Assembly: GCF_003074055.1 (NCBI RefSeq) | Contig: NZ_CP029043.1 | Location: forward strand, 3,092,501-3,156,500 | Source of the DNA: Streptomyces nigra | GTDB lineage: Bacteria; Actinomycetota; Actinomycetes; Streptomycetales; Streptomycetaceae | Reading direction: 5' to 3' | Length of the DNA stretch: 64,000 nt | Shown: one piece after another, positions 49,937-59,747 of the stretch | How positions within the stretch are numbered: the first letter of the stretch is position 1 | How the letters are laid out: each line of letters opens with the position of its first letter | The notes under the pieces: generated by a model | What the model saw: only the letters and a program-made list of their open reading frames with translations | Databases searched by the model: none | What the model was told of the DNA's origin: nothing | Translations under genes and position numbers: made by a program

Positions 49937-51529
49937 GTGACACTCGGCACAGGGACCGCCGAAGGCGCTCCCGCCCTGCTTCCATGGGAGGGTCGCGCAC
50001 CGGCTCTGGCCCCGCCGACGGCGCCTCTCGTCCCGTCCCCCGCACAGGGCCGCACCGAGGCCATGCGCTGCTGCTTCTCCGCCCATCTCCCCGCTCTCGC
50101 CGCCCTGTCGGCCCTGCCCGGCCCCGGTGAGGTGCTGCGCTCCGGGGCGCGGCTGGCCCCCGCCCTGCTGCGGTCGGCGGCCACGGCCCGCCGGCGCGCC
50201 CGCGCCGCGCACCCCGACGATCTGGCGGCCGTCCATCTGGAACTGGTCACGCTCACCGAGGACCGCGCGGTCGTCACCTGGTTCACCGGTGTCCCCGGCA
50301 CCGACGACGGCGCGGGCCGCCCGCTGCCCGCCGTCACCGAGGGCGAGGTCGTCTACGGCACCCACCCGTCCCGGCTGAACCGGGTGGCGTCCGGCGGCCC
50401 GCCCACCGCCCACCACCAGGTCGAGCTCACGGGCCTGGAGCCGGGCCAGACGTACTACTACCAGGCGCGTTCGCGCGGGGTCACCGCGACGCCGACCTCG
50501 CTGCACCTGGTGCGCGGCAACGCGGTCGGCACCTCGGCGTTCGGGCTCGGCACCCGCGGCGGGCCGTACTCGTTCACGACCCCCCAGCCGCCGCCCGGCC
50601 GGCATCTGCTGTCCATCGCGCTCTGCAACGACCTGCACCTCGGCGAGACCACGGCCGGTCTGGTCGGCGGGCTGCCCCTGCTGCGCGGGGTGCTCCAGCA
50701 GCCGGGCCGGGAGCCGTATCCGGAGATCATGTCCCGGGCGCTGGTCGAGGAGGCCCGGCGACGCGGCGCCGACGTGCTGCTCGCCGGGGGCGACATCTCG
50801 GCCGGCGGTGCGGCGCACGACCTCGCCGAGGCCCGGCGCATCCTCGACGGGTTCGGCACGCGCGGGCGGGACTACTTCGTCGTACGCGGCAATCACGACC
50901 GTTCCGAGGAGGGCACCTTCGCCACCGCGTTCGTGGACGGCGACGGCCCCGGCTGGTTCGCACGCGACCTCGGCGGCCTGCGGGTCGTCGGCCTCGACAC
51001 CTATGTCAGGACGGGCAACGGCGCGGACGCGGGCGGCCTCGGCCGGGAGCAACTGGCTTGGTTCCAGCAGCGGTTGAGGGAGCAGCCGGACCAGCCGACG
51101 CTGGTGTTCGGGCATCATCCGCTGACCGTGCGGGACTCGCTGTTCCCGGTGACGCGCGGGCACTGCCTGGACCGCCGGCAGGCCGGTTCCGTCCTCGACG
51201 CCTACGCGGACGCCCCGGGCGTCTTCCTGCACCACGCCGGCCACACGCACCGCAACAAGCGGACGGTGCTGGCGCGCGCCCCGCATGTCACCCAGCAGGA
51301 GGTCGCGGCGGCCAAGGAGTACCCGGGCGGCTTCACCCTGCTGCGCGTCCACTCCGGCGGCTTCGCCCTGAACCACTACAAGGCGGGCGCCCTGGCGGCC
51401 CGTCTTTGGAGCGAGCGCAGCCGGCGCGTGGCCGGGGGCCTGTGGCCGCACCACTCGCTGGGCCGCTCGGTCGCGGACCGCAACAGCGTGACGGTCCGTG
51501 ACCTGTCGGGGATCACGGGCCGGCACTGA
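49937..51529 (+). CDS. Metallophosphoesterase with FN3-like N-terminal domain
   Basis: 530 aa, GTG start. Calcineurin-type motifs in order: NDLHLGE, AGGDIS, RGNHDRSEEG, GHHPL, HHAGHTHRNK. The preceding domain (about 95-220: LTEDRAVVTWFTG..., LTGLEPGQTYYYQARS) is the purple-acid-phosphatase N-terminal beta-sandwich. Probably a secreted or envelope phosphatase/phosphodiesterase, although no clear signal peptide is visible. No adjacent phosphate regulator. Confidence 0.93.
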   Translation: MTLGTGTAEGAPALLPWEGRAPALAPPTAPLVPSPAQGRTEAMRCCFSAHLPALAALSALPGPGEVLRSGARLAPALLRSAATARRRARAAHPDDLAAVHLELVTLTEDRAVVTWFTGVPGTDDGAGRPLPAVTEGEVVYGTHPSRLNRVASGGPPTAHHQVELTGLEPGQTYYYQARSRGVTATPTSLHLVRGNAVGTSAFGLGTRGGPYSFTTPQPPPGRHLLSIALCNDLHLGETTAGLVGGLPLLRGVLQQPGREPYPEIMSRALVEEARRRGADVLLAGGDISAGGAAHDLAEARRILDGFGTRGRDYFVVRGNHDRSEEGTFATAFVDGDGPGWFARDLGGLRVVGLDTYVRTGNGADAGGLGREQLAWFQQRLREQPDQPTLVFGHHPLTVRDSLFPVTRGHCLDRRQAGSVLDAYADAPGVFLHHAGHTHRNKRTVLARAPHVTQQEVAAAKEYPGGFTLLRVHSGGFALNHYKAGALAARLWSERSRRVAGGLWPHHSLGRSVADRNSVTVRDLSGITGRH

Positions 51530-51543
51530 TCCCTCCCGCCGAG

Positions 51544-52389
51544 TCACCCGGTGTGCAGCATCAGCCCGATCCCGGCGACCAGCAGGAACGCGGCCGCGAT
51601 ACGCGGCGCCCCGAAGCGCTCCTTGAAGAAGACGGCCCCGATGGCGGCGCCGACGATGATGGAGGACTCGCGCAGCGCCGCGACCGGCGCGAGTGCGGCC
51701 CGGGTCTGCGCCCACAGGACCAGGGCGTACGCGGTGACGGACAGGGCCGCGCCGAGCAGTCCCAGCCCCGCGTACGGGCGCAGCACGGCCAGGGCCGAGC
51801 CCCGCCGGCGCCACAGCGCGTACGCCGGGATGACCAGCCCTTCGAGCGTCATCAGCCAGGCGATGTAGCCGAGGGACGACCCGGACGCGCGGACACCGAG
51901 CCCGTCGAGCACGGTGTACGCGGCGATGCTCAGCCCGGTGGCGAGGGCGGCGCCGATCGCGGCCCAGTCCGGCCGGCGCCCGCGCAGCCCCCACAGGGCG
52001 ACCCCGGTCAGGCCCGCGCAGGACAGGGCGATCCCGGTGGCCGCCCAGCCGTCCGGCACCTCGTGGGCGAAGACGGCGGCGAGGACGGCGACCACGAGCG
52101 GCGCGGTGCCCCGGGCGAGCGGGTAGGCCTGCCCGAAGTCACCGAGCCGGAAGGACGTCATCAGCAGCGCGAAGTACAGGACGTGGACGACCGCCGACGC
52201 CAGCAGATACGGCCAGGCGCCCGCCGCCGGGAACGTCCCGAAGGGCATCAGGGCGATCCCGATGAGCACCCCGCCGCCCGCGATGAGGGTGAACCCGACG
52301 AGCTTGTCGGTGATGCGGTGCGCGATGGCGTTCCAGCCGGCGTGGGTGACGGCGGCGAGCAGGACGGCGCCGGCGACCAGGGGCGTCAC
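51544..52389 (-). CDS. EamA/DMT-family transporter
   Basis: 281 aa with ten hydrophobic segments in two EamA repeats (LVAGAVLLAAVTHAGWNAIAHR..., and ALRESSIIVGAAIGAVFFKERFG...). GTG 52389 overlaps the YbaK stop (GTGA), so one transcript. Family members export small metabolites. Substrate unknown. Confidence 0.93.
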   Translation of the reverse strand: MTPLVAGAVLLAAVTHAGWNAIAHRITDKLVGFTLIAGGGVLIGIALMPFGTFPAAGAWPYLLASAVVHVLYFALLMTSFRLGDFGQAYPLARGTAPLVVAVLAAVFAHEVPDGWAATGIALSCAGLTGVALWGLRGRRPDWAAIGAALATGLSIAAYTVLDGLGVRASGSSLGYIAWLMTLEGLVIPAYALWRRRGSALAVLRPYAGLGLLGAALSVTAYALVLWAQTRAALAPVAALRESSIIVGAAIGAVFFKERFGAPRIAAAFLLVAGIGLMLHTG

Positions 52390-52886
52390 TGCTCGCGCAC
52401 GTCGACGAGGGCGGCTCCGGCGTGGGTGATCAGGTCCTTGGGCCCGATGGGGAAGACGGTGTGCGGGTCCCCGGCGGCGGCCCACACCACGTCGTGCTCC
52501 AGCAGCGACCGGTCGGGGAGGACCCGGGTGCGGGTGCGGTGCCCGAAGGGCGGCACGCCCCCGATGACGTACCCGGTGGTCTCGCGGACGACGTCGGCCT
52601 TGGCGCGGGTGACCTTCCCGGCGCCGAGTTCCTGCCGCACCCGTTCGAGGTCGACCCGGGAGGCGCCGTCCATGAGCACCAGGACGGGGACGCCGTCGGC
52701 GGCGAAGATCAGCGACTTGCAGATCTCGCTGAGTTCGCAGCCGATCGCGGCGGCGGCCTCGGCGGCGGTGCGGGTGGCGTCCGGGAAGCGGCGGACGCGG
52801 GGCAGCAGTTCGCCGAGGCCCAGTTCGTGCAGGGCCTCGGCGAATCGGGGGTGGGCTCCGGAGCCCGGGTTGTCGGTCGTCGTCAT
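52386..52886 (-). CDS. YbaK/ProX-type aminoacyl-tRNA deacylase
   Basis: 166 aa from ATG 52886. YbaK fold: DATRTAAEAAAAIGCELSEICKSLIF (invariant Lys), VLVLMDGASRVDLE, TGYVIGGVPPFGH (GGVPP loop), DVVWAAAGDPHTVFPI. Cleaves mischarged tRNA (Ala-tRNA-Pro or Cys-tRNA-Pro class). A TAGCGT box (minus strand, 52899-52894) sits 7 nt before the start and suggests a leaderless message. The EamA gene is coupled downstream. Confidence 0.93.
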   Translation of the reverse strand: MTTTDNPGSGAHPRFAEALHELGLGELLPRVRRFPDATRTAAEAAAAIGCELSEICKSLIFAADGVPVLVLMDGASRVDLERVRQELGAGKVTRAKADVVRETTGYVIGGVPPFGHRTRTRVLPDRSLLEHDVVWAAAGDPHTVFPIGPKDLITHAGAALVDVREQ

Positions 52887-52956
52887 GCACGGCACGCTAG
52901 CGGTGCGTGTACGGGCCACGCGAGGACGTTTCGCGGTCCGGACCGGCACGGCGGAA

Positions 52957-52998
52957 GGCCGGTGAGGGCGCCCCGTCCCCACGGAGCCCTCACCGGCC
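52957..52998 (-). terminator. Terminator of the MMPL gene
   Basis: GGCCGGTGAGGGC pairs with GCCCTCACCGGCC, 13 bp, 24 nt after the MMPL stop. Confidence 0.9.
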
Positions 52999-53021
52999 GG
53001 TCCCGGTCGGCCGCCCGCGTG

Positions 53022-55253
53022 TCAGACGAGGGCGGGCGCGCGGTCCGCGTCGGGGTCGGTGTCCTTGCCGTCCTCGGGGGTGCGCAGGCCCTCGCCCTCC
53101 ACGTCCACGTTGGGCAGGGCGCGGTCCAGCCACTTCGGCAGCCACCAGGCCCGCTTGCCGAGCAGGGCGAGGACGGCCGGGACGATGGCCATGCGGACGA
53201 CGAAGGCGTCGAAGAACACCGCGATCGCCAGGCCGAAGCCGATCATCTTGACCATGGACTCGCTGGAGCCGATGAACCCGGCGAAGACCGCCATCATGAT
53301 CACCGCGGCGGCGGTGACGACCCGGGCGCCGTGCCGGAAGCCGGTGACGACGGCCTGGCTCGGCTTCTCGCCGTGGACGTACGCCTCGCGCATCCGGGTC
53401 ACGAGGAACACCTCGTAGTCCATGGCGAGGCCGAACACCACGCCGACCATGAAGATCGGCATCATCGACATGACCGGTCCGGTCTCCTCGACGCCGAGCA
53501 GGCCCGCGAACCAGCCCCACTGGAAGACCGCGACGACCGCGCCGAGGGCGGCGAGCACGCTCAGCAGGAACCCGAGGGCGGCCTTGAGCGGGACGAGGAC
53601 CGAGCGGAACACCACGATCAGCAGCAGGAAGGCCAGGCCGACCACCAGCGCCAGATACGGCAGCAGGGCGTCGTTCAGCTTCTGCGAGACGTCGATGTTC
53701 ATCGCGGTCGAGCCGGTGACCAGGACGGTCGAGCCGGTGTCGGCCTGGATGCGGGCGCCCTCGTCGCGGATGGAGTGCACCAGGTCCTCGGTGGTGACCG
53801 ACGACGGCTTGGCGTTCGGGATGACGGTGATGGTGGCGGTGTCGCCGGCCTTGTTGGGCGCGGCCGGCGTCACCGTGGCCACGTCGTCCAGCCGCTCGAT
53901 GGTGTTGCCGACGTCGCCGAAGACGGCCTTCGGGTCGTCGGTGCCGCGGGCGTCGACCACGACCATCAGCGGTCCGTTGAAGCCGGGTCCGAAGCCGTCG
54001 GAGAGCAGGTCGTAGGCGCGGCGCTGGGTGGTGGACGTCGGCTGCGAGCCGTCGTCGCCGAGGCCGAGCTCCAGGGAGGTCGCGGGGACGGCGGCGGCGC
54101 CGAGGCCGAGCACTCCGAGCAGCAGCACGGCGACCGGGCGGCGGACGACGAAACTCGCCCAGCGGGTGCCCATGTTGGGCTTGGCGGTGCCGGCGGCGGC
54201 CTTGCGCTCGGCGCGCCGGCCGCCCATCCAGCGGCTCTTGGCACCGGCGGGCCGGACCCTGCGGCCGGCGTAGCCGAGCAGCGCGGGGATCATCGTCAGG
54301 GCGATCAGGACCGCGATGACGACGGTACCGGCGGCGGCGATGCCCATCTTGCTGAGCATCGGGATGTTGACGACGGACAGGCCGACCAGGGCGATGACGA
54401 CGGTCAGTCCGGCGAAGACCACGGCGGATCCGGCGGTGCCCACGGCCCGTCCGGCGGCCTCCTCGCGGTCGCGGCCCTCGGCGAGTTCGGCCCGGTAGCG
54501 GGAGACGATGAACAGGGCGTAGTCGATGCCGACGGCGAGGCCGATCATCGTCGCCAGGGTCGAGGTCGTGGAGCCCAGCTCCAGCGCGCTCGCCAGGGCG
54601 GTGATCGTGGAGATGCCGATGCCGACGCCGATCAGGGCGGTCAGCAGCGGGAGCCCGGCCGCTATCAGGGAGCCGAAGGTGATGACGAGGACGACCGCGG
54701 CGATCGCGATGCCGATGACCTCGGTGGCCCCGGTCTCGGGGGTCGTCTGGAGGGCGTCACCGCCGACCTCGACGGTCAGTCCGGCGTCACGGGCGTGCTG
54801 CGCGGCGTCCTCGAGTGCCTCGCGCGAGGTGTCCTCCAGCTCCATGCCGGAGACCTTGTACTTCACGGAGGCGTACGCGGTCGTGCCGTCCTTGCTGACG
54901 GCGTTCGCGGTGTACGGGTCGGCGACGGAGGCGACCTCGGAGCCGTCGGACAGCTCCCGGACGGTGTCCTCCACGGCCGCCTTGCTGCCGGCGTCCGTCA
55001 TCTTCCGGCCGTCCGGCGCCTTGAAGACGACCCGGGCGGTGGCGCCGTCGGCGCTCATCCCGGGGAACCGTTCGTCCAGCAGGTCGAAGGCCTTCTGCGC
55101 CTCGGTGCCGGGGATCGAGAAGGACGTGCTGCCCGCGCTCGGGGCGGTGGCCGCGCCGACGCCGGCGACGGCGAGCAGCGCGACCCAGATGAGGGCGACG
55201 AAATGGCGTCGCCTGAAGGCGAGCCGGCCGAGTTTGTACAGGAACGTGGCCAC
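53022..55253 (-). CDS. MMPL-family (RND-type) exporter
   Basis: 743 aa from GTG 55253 after GGGAGA. Two repeats, each of one span, a large outer loop and five spans. Features: TATAPSAGSTSFSIPGTEAQKAFDLLDERFPG in loop 1, VGIDYALFIVSRYRAEL (GxDY) in the first helix bundle and VFGLAMDYEVFLVTRMREAY in the second, as expected of MmpL proton/lipid exporters. Ends in Asp-rich tail. It probably exports lipids or drugs, controlled by the TetR gene 103 nt upstream. Confidence 0.95.
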   Translation of the reverse strand: MATFLYKLGRLAFRRRHFVALIWVALLAVAGVGAATAPSAGSTSFSIPGTEAQKAFDLLDERFPGMSADGATARVVFKAPDGRKMTDAGSKAAVEDTVRELSDGSEVASVADPYTANAVSKDGTTAYASVKYKVSGMELEDTSREALEDAAQHARDAGLTVEVGGDALQTTPETGATEVIGIAIAAVVLVITFGSLIAAGLPLLTALIGVGIGISTITALASALELGSTTSTLATMIGLAVGIDYALFIVSRYRAELAEGRDREEAAGRAVGTAGSAVVFAGLTVVIALVGLSVVNIPMLSKMGIAAAGTVVIAVLIALTMIPALLGYAGRRVRPAGAKSRWMGGRRAERKAAAGTAKPNMGTRWASFVVRRPVAVLLLGVLGLGAAAVPATSLELGLGDDGSQPTSTTQRRAYDLLSDGFGPGFNGPLMVVVDARGTDDPKAVFGDVGNTIERLDDVATVTPAAPNKAGDTATITVIPNAKPSSVTTEDLVHSIRDEGARIQADTGSTVLVTGSTAMNIDVSQKLNDALLPYLALVVGLAFLLLIVVFRSVLVPLKAALGFLLSVLAALGAVVAVFQWGWFAGLLGVEETGPVMSMMPIFMVGVVFGLAMDYEVFLVTRMREAYVHGEKPSQAVVTGFRHGARVVTAAAVIMMAVFAGFIGSSESMVKMIGFGLAIAVFFDAFVVRMAIVPAVLALLGKRAWWLPKWLDRALPNVDVEGEGLRTPEDGKDTDPDADRAPALV

Positions 55254-55356
55254 GAGGGCGTCTCCCGGTCAGGTCGTGGGTTGGTTCTGGGCAGGGGTGA
55301 TCAGCCCGACGACGTGAGCGGTTACGTCAGGTAAGGGCTTGCGTGGGGAGGGCTCG

Positions 55357-55956
55357 TCAGCTGACGGGGACGCCGAGGGCGGGGAGGACGACGGCGTCGA
55401 TGTAGGACGTGAGGAAGGCCTTCGTCGGCGGCCGGTCGTCGATCAGGGACCGGGTGGCGAAGGCGCCGATCAGCATGTGCACGACGTAGTCGAGCGCCGG
55501 GCGGTCGGGGCGGACCTCGCCGCGCTCGACGGCCCGCTGCAGGATCCGCCGGAACTCCTCCATCTCGGGTTCGATGAGGAGTTCCTTGAACGCCTGCAGG
55601 AGGTCGGGGTTGTTGTGCACCGCCATGAACAGACCCCGCATCAGCGCGGCGTTCTGCTGCATGGTGCAGTCGTCCTCCTGGGACGTCAGGGCGTGCAGGT
55701 CGCCCCGCAGGGACCCGGTGTCGATCTCGGAGACGTTGCCTGGCTTGTTGTGCCGGATCGCCTTGACCACCAGCTCCGGCTTGCCGCCCCACTGGCGGTA
55801 GAGCGTCGCCTTGCTGGACCGGGTGCGGGCGGCCACGGCGTCCATGGTGAGGGCGTCGTAGCCGACCTCCCGGAGGAGTTCGAGCACGGCCGCGTACAGC
55901 TCGGCCTCGCGCTCGGGGGTGATGCGGGAGCGCCGTGTCGTGGACACCTCGGTCAT
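55357..55956 (-). CDS. TetR-family regulator of the MMPL exporter
   Basis: 199 aa from ATG 55956 after a GGAGGAGAGGGG site. Helix-turn-helix: AELYAAVLELLREVGYDALTMDAVAARTRSSKATLYRQWGGKPELV. C-terminal ligand domain typical of AcrR. Its gene heads the operon with the exporter and its promoter contains two ACGGTTTCGT sites, so autorepression is likely; the same sites may also control the divergent tricorn gene. Confidence 0.94.
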   Translation of the reverse strand: MTEVSTTRRSRITPEREAELYAAVLELLREVGYDALTMDAVAARTRSSKATLYRQWGGKPELVVKAIRHNKPGNVSEIDTGSLRGDLHALTSQEDDCTMQQNAALMRGLFMAVHNNPDLLQAFKELLIEPEMEEFRRILQRAVERGEVRPDRPALDYVVHMLIGAFATRSLIDDRPPTKAFLTSYIDAVVLPALGVPVS

Positions 55957-55983
55957 CGCTGCCACCCCTCTCCTCCGAACGAT

Positions 55984-56042
55984 ACGGTTTCGTACACCTA
56001 AGACGATAGCGCACCGCCCTAACGAAACGAAACGGTTTCGTT
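55984..56042. promoter_or_regulatory. TetR operator pair
   Basis: 56026-56042 is AACGAAAC-G-GTTTCGTT, a perfect 8-1-8 palindrome; ACGGTTTCGT recurs at 55984-55993. Both are in the region between the tetR and tricorn starts. Confidence 0.7.
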
Positions 56043-56096
56043 CGTGTTCTGGGGCACGCGCTCCTTTCGGCCATCGTGCGGCTCCGGATGGCCGGT

Positions 56097-59000
56097 ATGT
56101 CACGAGTTGCCCCCTCCAGTCCCCGGGCGAAGCATGGGGAGGTGAGCTACCTGCGCCTACCGCATCTGAGCGGCGACCTGCTGTGTTTCGTGGCCGAGGA
56201 CGACCTGTGGCTGGCCCCCCTCGACGCCCCGGGCCGAGCCTGGCGCCTCACCGTGGACCGCGCCAAGACCGGCCACCCCCGCTTCTCCCCCGGCGGCCGG
56301 CACATCGCGTACACGAGCTGGCGCACCCTCGTCCCCGAGATCCACCTCGTCCCCGTCGACGGCGGCGCCACCACCCGGCTCACCCACTGGGGCTCCGCCG
56401 ACACCCAGGTCTGCGGCTGGACGCCGGACGGGGTGATCCTCGCCGTCGCCTCCCACGGCGAGCCCTTCTCCCACTACACGTTCGCCTACCAGGTACGCCC
56501 CGACGGCGAGCCCGGCCGCAAGCTCCCCTGGGGCCCCTGCTCCGACATCCAGGTCGCCGACTTCGACGGCGAGCGCCGCACCCTGCTGCTCACCGGCACC
56601 CCACCGCACGAACCGGCGTACTGGAAGCGGTACCGCGGCGGCGCCACCGGCCGGCTCTGGCTGCACTGCCGACGGCTGCTCGAAGGCCTCGACGGCCATC
56701 TGCACTCCCCGATGTTCGTCGGCGACCGCATCGCCTTCCTCTCCGACCACGAGGGCGTCGGCAACCTCTACTCCTGCGCCCACGACGGCTCCGACCTCCT
56801 CCGGCACACCGACCACGACGCCTTCTACGCCCGGCACGCGGCGAGCGACGGCACCCGCGTGGTGTACCAGTGCGCGGGCGACCTGTGGATCGTGGACGAC
56901 CTCGCGGCCGGCTCCGAACCCCGCCGGCTCGACGTACGGCTCAGCGGCCCGGCGGCGGGCCGCCGCCCCTACCAGGTGCCGGCCGCCCAGCACGTCGACG
57001 GCGTCTCCGTGGACGAGACGGGTCGCGCGAGCGCCGTCGTCGTCCGGGGCAGCCTGTACTGGCTGACCCATCGCGACGGCCCCGCCCGCACCATCACCGA
57101 CACCCCGGGCGTACGGGTCCGCCTCCCGGAGATGCTGGGCTCCGTCGGCCAGGTCGCCTACGTCACCGACGCGGACGGCGAGGACGCCGTCGAGATCGCC
57201 TGTCTGCCCCGGGCCACCGGCGACCGGGAGCCGCGCCGGCTGGCCTCCGGCGAGCTGGGCCGGGTCCTGGAGATGGTCGCCGACCCCCGCGGCGAACGGC
57301 TCGCGATCGCCGCCCACGACGGCCGGCTGCTCCTCCTCGACGCGACCGAGGACTCCAACGGGGAGGTCACCGAGCTCATCCGGTCCGTGAACGGACCCGT
57401 GCGCGACCTCGCCTTCTCCCCCGACGGCGGCTGGCTGACCTGGTCGCACCCCGGTATCGGCCGCACCCTGCGCCAGATCAAGCTGGCCCGGATGAAGGAC
57501 CGGCTGATCGTCGACGTCACCGACGGCCGCTTCGAGGACGAGAACCCGGTCTTCACCCGCGACGGCCGCTATCTCGCGTTCCTGTCCTGGCGGGGCTTCG
57601 ACCCGGTCTACGACGTGCACACCGGCGACCTGTCCTTCCCGCTGGGCTGCCGCCCCTACCTGGTCCCGCTCTCCTCGGCCACCCCCTCCCCGTTCGCCCT
57701 GACCCCGGAGGGCCGGCCCGCCGCCGGGGGCCTGGACCCGCTGGCCGACGACGAGGGCGGCGACCCCGGCACGACGACCGTGGAGACCGAGGGCCTCGCC
57801 AGCCGTGTCACCCCGTTCCCGGTGACCGCCTCCAAGTACTCGGCGCTGCACCCGGTCTCCGGCGGCGGACTGGTGTGGCTGCGCTGGCCGATCTCGGGCG
57901 CGCTCGGCGAGACCTTCGCCAACCCCGACGACATGACCGGCCGCCCCACCCTGGAGCACTTCTCCATCGGCAAGGCGAAGAAGACCGAACTGGTCGACCA
58001 CCTCGACTGGTTCGCGGTCAGCGGCGACGGCACCCGGCTCGTCGTCGTCGACGAGGGCGACCTGCGGGCCGTCCCCGCCGGCGAGTCCGGCGACAGCGAC
58101 AGCACGGTGTGGATCGACACCCGCCGCATCCTGCACGAGGTCGACCCGGCCGCGGAGTGGCGGCAGGCGTACGCCGAGGCCGGACGGCTGACCCGGGCGT
58201 ACTTCTGGGACCCCGGCATGTGCGGCATCGACTGGGACGCCGTCCTCGACCAGTACCGCCCGCTCGTCGAACGCGTCGCCACCCCCGACGAGTTCGCCGA
58301 CCTGCTCCGCGAGGTGCTGGGCGAGCTCGGCACCTCCCACGCCTATGTCACGGCCGCCCGCCGCAACGAGGGCCCACCGCACTACCAGCGCCGCCAGGGC
58401 CTGCTCGGCGCCAACCTCGTACGCCGTGAGAACGGCTGGGCGGTCCGGCGCATCCTGCCCGGCGACTCCTCCGACTCCAAGGCCCGCTCCCCGCTGGCCG
58501 GCACCGGCATCCGCGAGGGCGCCGTGCTCACCCATGTCGACGGCCGCCCCGTCGACCCCCACACCGGGCCGTACCCGCTGCTCGCCGGAGCCGGCGGCAC
58601 CACGGTGGAGCTGACCTTCACCCCGGCCGAGGGCGTCGCGGGCCGCGCGCGCCGCGTCGCCGTCGTCCCCCTCGTCGACGAACGCCCGCTGCGCTACCAG
58701 GACTGGGTCACCAAACGCCGGGCCGTCGTACGGGAACTCAGCGGCGGACGCTGCGGCTATCTGCACATCCCCGACCTCGGCGGCTCGGGCTGGGCGCAGT
58801 TCAACCGGGACCTGCGCATGGAGATGTCCCGGCCCACGCTCATCGTGGACGTGCGCGGCAACGCGGGCGGCCACATCAGCGAGCTCGTCGTGGAGAAGCT
58901 GACCCGGACCATCCTCGGCTGGGACCTCACCCGCAACGCCCAGCCGGTGTCGTACGCCTCCGACGCGCCCCGCGGCCCGATCGTCGCCCTCGCCGACGAG

Positions 59001-59381
59001 GCGACGTCCTCCGACGGCGACATGATCACCGCCGCGTTCAAGCTGCTGCGCCTCGGACCGGTCGTCGGGCAGCGCACCTGGGGCGGGGTCGTCGGCATGA
59101 CGGGCCGTCACCGGCTCGGCGACGGGACGGTGATCACCGTGCCGATGAACGCGGCCTGGTTCGACGCCTACGGCTGGTCCGTCGAGAACAAGGGAGTCGC
59201 CCCCGACGTCGAGGTCCTGCGCACCCCCCTGGACTGGGCGGAGGGCCGTCACGCCCAGCTCGCCGACGCCGTCGAACTCGCCCTGGAACTCCTGGAGTCC
59301 CACCCGGCGGCGACACCCCCGGACTACTCCCACGTACCGGACCGGTCCCGTCCGAAGCTCCCGCCGCGGCCGGCTTCGTAG
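56097..59381 (+). CDS. Tricorn protease homologue
   Basis: 1094 aa from ATG 56097 (GGATGG 5 nt upstream); GTG 56142 (VSYLRLPHLSG) is another start. N-terminal six- and seven-bladed beta-propellers (about 20-350 and 355-680: WLAPLDAPGRAWRLT, HIAYTSW, IAFLSDHEG...), a C1 helical part, a PDZ domain (about 780-870) and a tail-specific-protease-like core. Catalytic groups of tricorn are present: Ser-His in ELGTSHAYV (about 745), nucleophilic Ser in DEATSSDGDM, Glu in ENKGVAPDVEV. It degrades peptides released by the proteasome; Streptomyces has a proteasome. Length is like other actinobacterial members (about 1060-1100). Confidence 0.93.
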   Translation: MSRVAPSSPRAKHGEVSYLRLPHLSGDLLCFVAEDDLWLAPLDAPGRAWRLTVDRAKTGHPRFSPGGRHIAYTSWRTLVPEIHLVPVDGGATTRLTHWGSADTQVCGWTPDGVILAVASHGEPFSHYTFAYQVRPDGEPGRKLPWGPCSDIQVADFDGERRTLLLTGTPPHEPAYWKRYRGGATGRLWLHCRRLLEGLDGHLHSPMFVGDRIAFLSDHEGVGNLYSCAHDGSDLLRHTDHDAFYARHAASDGTRVVYQCAGDLWIVDDLAAGSEPRRLDVRLSGPAAGRRPYQVPAAQHVDGVSVDETGRASAVVVRGSLYWLTHRDGPARTITDTPGVRVRLPEMLGSVGQVAYVTDADGEDAVEIACLPRATGDREPRRLASGELGRVLEMVADPRGERLAIAAHDGRLLLLDATEDSNGEVTELIRSVNGPVRDLAFSPDGGWLTWSHPGIGRTLRQIKLARMKDRLIVDVTDGRFEDENPVFTRDGRYLAFLSWRGFDPVYDVHTGDLSFPLGCRPYLVPLSSATPSPFALTPEGRPAAGGLDPLADDEGGDPGTTTVETEGLASRVTPFPVTASKYSALHPVSGGGLVWLRWPISGALGETFANPDDMTGRPTLEHFSIGKAKKTELVDHLDWFAVSGDGTRLVVVDEGDLRAVPAGESGDSDSTVWIDTRRILHEVDPAAEWRQAYAEAGRLTRAYFWDPGMCGIDWDAVLDQYRPLVERVATPDEFADLLREVLGELGTSHAYVTAARRNEGPPHYQRRQGLLGANLVRRENGWAVRRILPGDSSDSKARSPLAGTGIREGAVLTHVDGRPVDPHTGPYPLLAGAGGTTVELTFTPAEGVAGRARRVAVVPLVDERPLRYQDWVTKRRAVVRELSGGRCGYLHIPDLGGSGWAQFNRDLRMEMSRPTLIVDVRGNAGGHISELVVEKLTRTILGWDLTRNAQPVSYASDAPRGPIVALADEATSSDGDMITAAFKLLRLGPVVGQRTWGGVVGMTGRHRLGDGTVITVPMNAAWFDAYGWSVENKGVAPDVEVLRTPLDWAEGRHAQLADAVELALELLESHPAATPPDYSHVPDRSRPKLPPRPAS

Positions 59382-59408
59382 GCCGTGCGCTCCCAGGCCG
59401 TGCACGCG

Positions 59409-59447
59409 AACGCGGGGCACCCACCAGAGCCGGGGGCACCCCGCGTT
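59409..59447. terminator. Bidirectional terminator
   Basis: AACGCGGGG pairs with CCCCGCGTT around a 21-nt loop, between the tricorn stop and the small charged protein stop. Confidence 0.75.
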
Positions 59448-59463
59448 TCAGCGAACCGACGGA

Positions 59464-59661
59464 CTACCGGTCGTAGTCGAGGTCGAAGCGCTCGTCTTCC
59501 TCACGCTCACGCATGCGCTCGGGCTCCTCGTCACGCTGCGGGCGCTGCGGCGGACGGCCCCGCTCCGGCTGCTCCTGCGGACGGCGCTCCTGCTGCCCGT
59601 GCTGGCGCGCACGCTCCTGGAGCTGCTCGGACTTCTCCTTGAACTGGTCCTTCATGCCCAT
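59464..59661 (-). CDS. Small highly charged protein
   Basis: 65 aa, ATG 59661 after GGGAG. KDQFKEKSEQLQERARQHGQQ at the start is helical and amphipathic, then PQRP-rich stretch and an acidic/arginine end (REREEDERFDLDYDR). No known domain; a stress-related or intrinsically disordered protein is possible. The good start signal and codon bias favour a real gene. Confidence 0.7.
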   Translation of the reverse strand: MGMKDQFKEKSEQLQERARQHGQQERRPQEQPERGRPPQRPQRDEEPERMREREEDERFDLDYDR

Positions 59662-59747
59662 GTGGGTTCACTCCCGTAGTGGGTCGGATCGGCCCCTCGC
59701 TGGGGCCTCGACCAGATTCACACGGGCGATAACCCTGCGCATGTCGA

